From contig MGTY01000042.1 of assembly GCA_001799695.1 (NCBI GenBank), positions 25,323-65,638 of the forward strand: a stretch of DNA of 40,316 nt, read 5' to 3'. More notes on this DNA, generated by a model. That model saw nothing but the letters and a program-made list of their open reading frames with translations, was not told the origin of the DNA and ran no database searches. The DNA itself is not shown here. Source of the stretch: Elusimicrobia bacterium GWA2_69_24. Its GTDB lineage: Bacteria; Elusimicrobiota; Elusimicrobia; UBA1565. Numbering within the stretch: position 1 is the first letter of the stretch.

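Overview
The window is high-GC DNA from a diderm bacterium. Every gene I can support lies on the minus strand, so transcription runs from position 40316 towards position 1. Two lipoproteins, an OmpA/MotB protein and a PorV/UPF0164-type outer-membrane protein show a double membrane. A giant surface protein ending in an FlgD-like 'YPNPF' domain, together with PorV-like and TPR-rich proteins, fits Elusimicrobiota best (moderate confidence, from memory of family distribution). Omnitrophota or another deep diderm lineage is possible.

Layout in transcription order. (1) Positions 40316-10518 are one uninterrupted reading frame whose start lies beyond the window. It encodes at least 9,932 residues of a secreted, mostly beta-sandwich protein: about 35 Ig-like units, then about 13 units of a second repeat class with an 'LPGE' motif, then related D-x-F/Y-x-N modules, then about eight calcium-loop-like 'LWxDxNxDG' units, two TSP3-like stretches, fibronectin-III-like domains and an FlgD-like C-terminus. 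(2) Positions 10517-10240 hold a good sigma70-type promoter and a structured leader with a GEMM-like (c-di-GMP-I-like) core. (3) A PorV-like barrel with a TPR tail follows. (4) Next is a flagellar-motor-derived cluster: a single polypeptide joining the last third of FliF (MS ring) to FliG (rotor) and TPRs, then a 745-residue proline-rich coiled-coil protein, FlbD, a palindromic repeat spacer, MotA and MotB. (5) Two lipoproteins and D-Ala-D-Ala ligase close the run. From motA onwards junctions are 12 bases or fewer or overlapping, so motA to ddl looks like one operon.

How the genes may work together (inference). MotA/MotB is a proton- or sodium-driven stator, and the FliF-FliG fusion supplies a membrane-anchored rotor ring with the torque-receiving domain. 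No rod, hook, filament or export gene is visible. Instead the motor sits beside a megadalton surface protein and a PorV-like protein. Giant repeat adhesin plus outer-membrane shuttle plus ion-driven motor recalls the logic of Bacteroidota gliding (SprB, PorV, GldL/GldM), but with flagellar motor parts. I regard a non-flagellar motor that moves or exports a giant adhesin as the most interesting possibility here. It is not proven by the sequence.

The coiled-coil gene also carries a palindromic DNA repeat in three copies, translated in two different frames and with a compensatory change in its stem, which suggests a mobile palindromic element inside a coding region.
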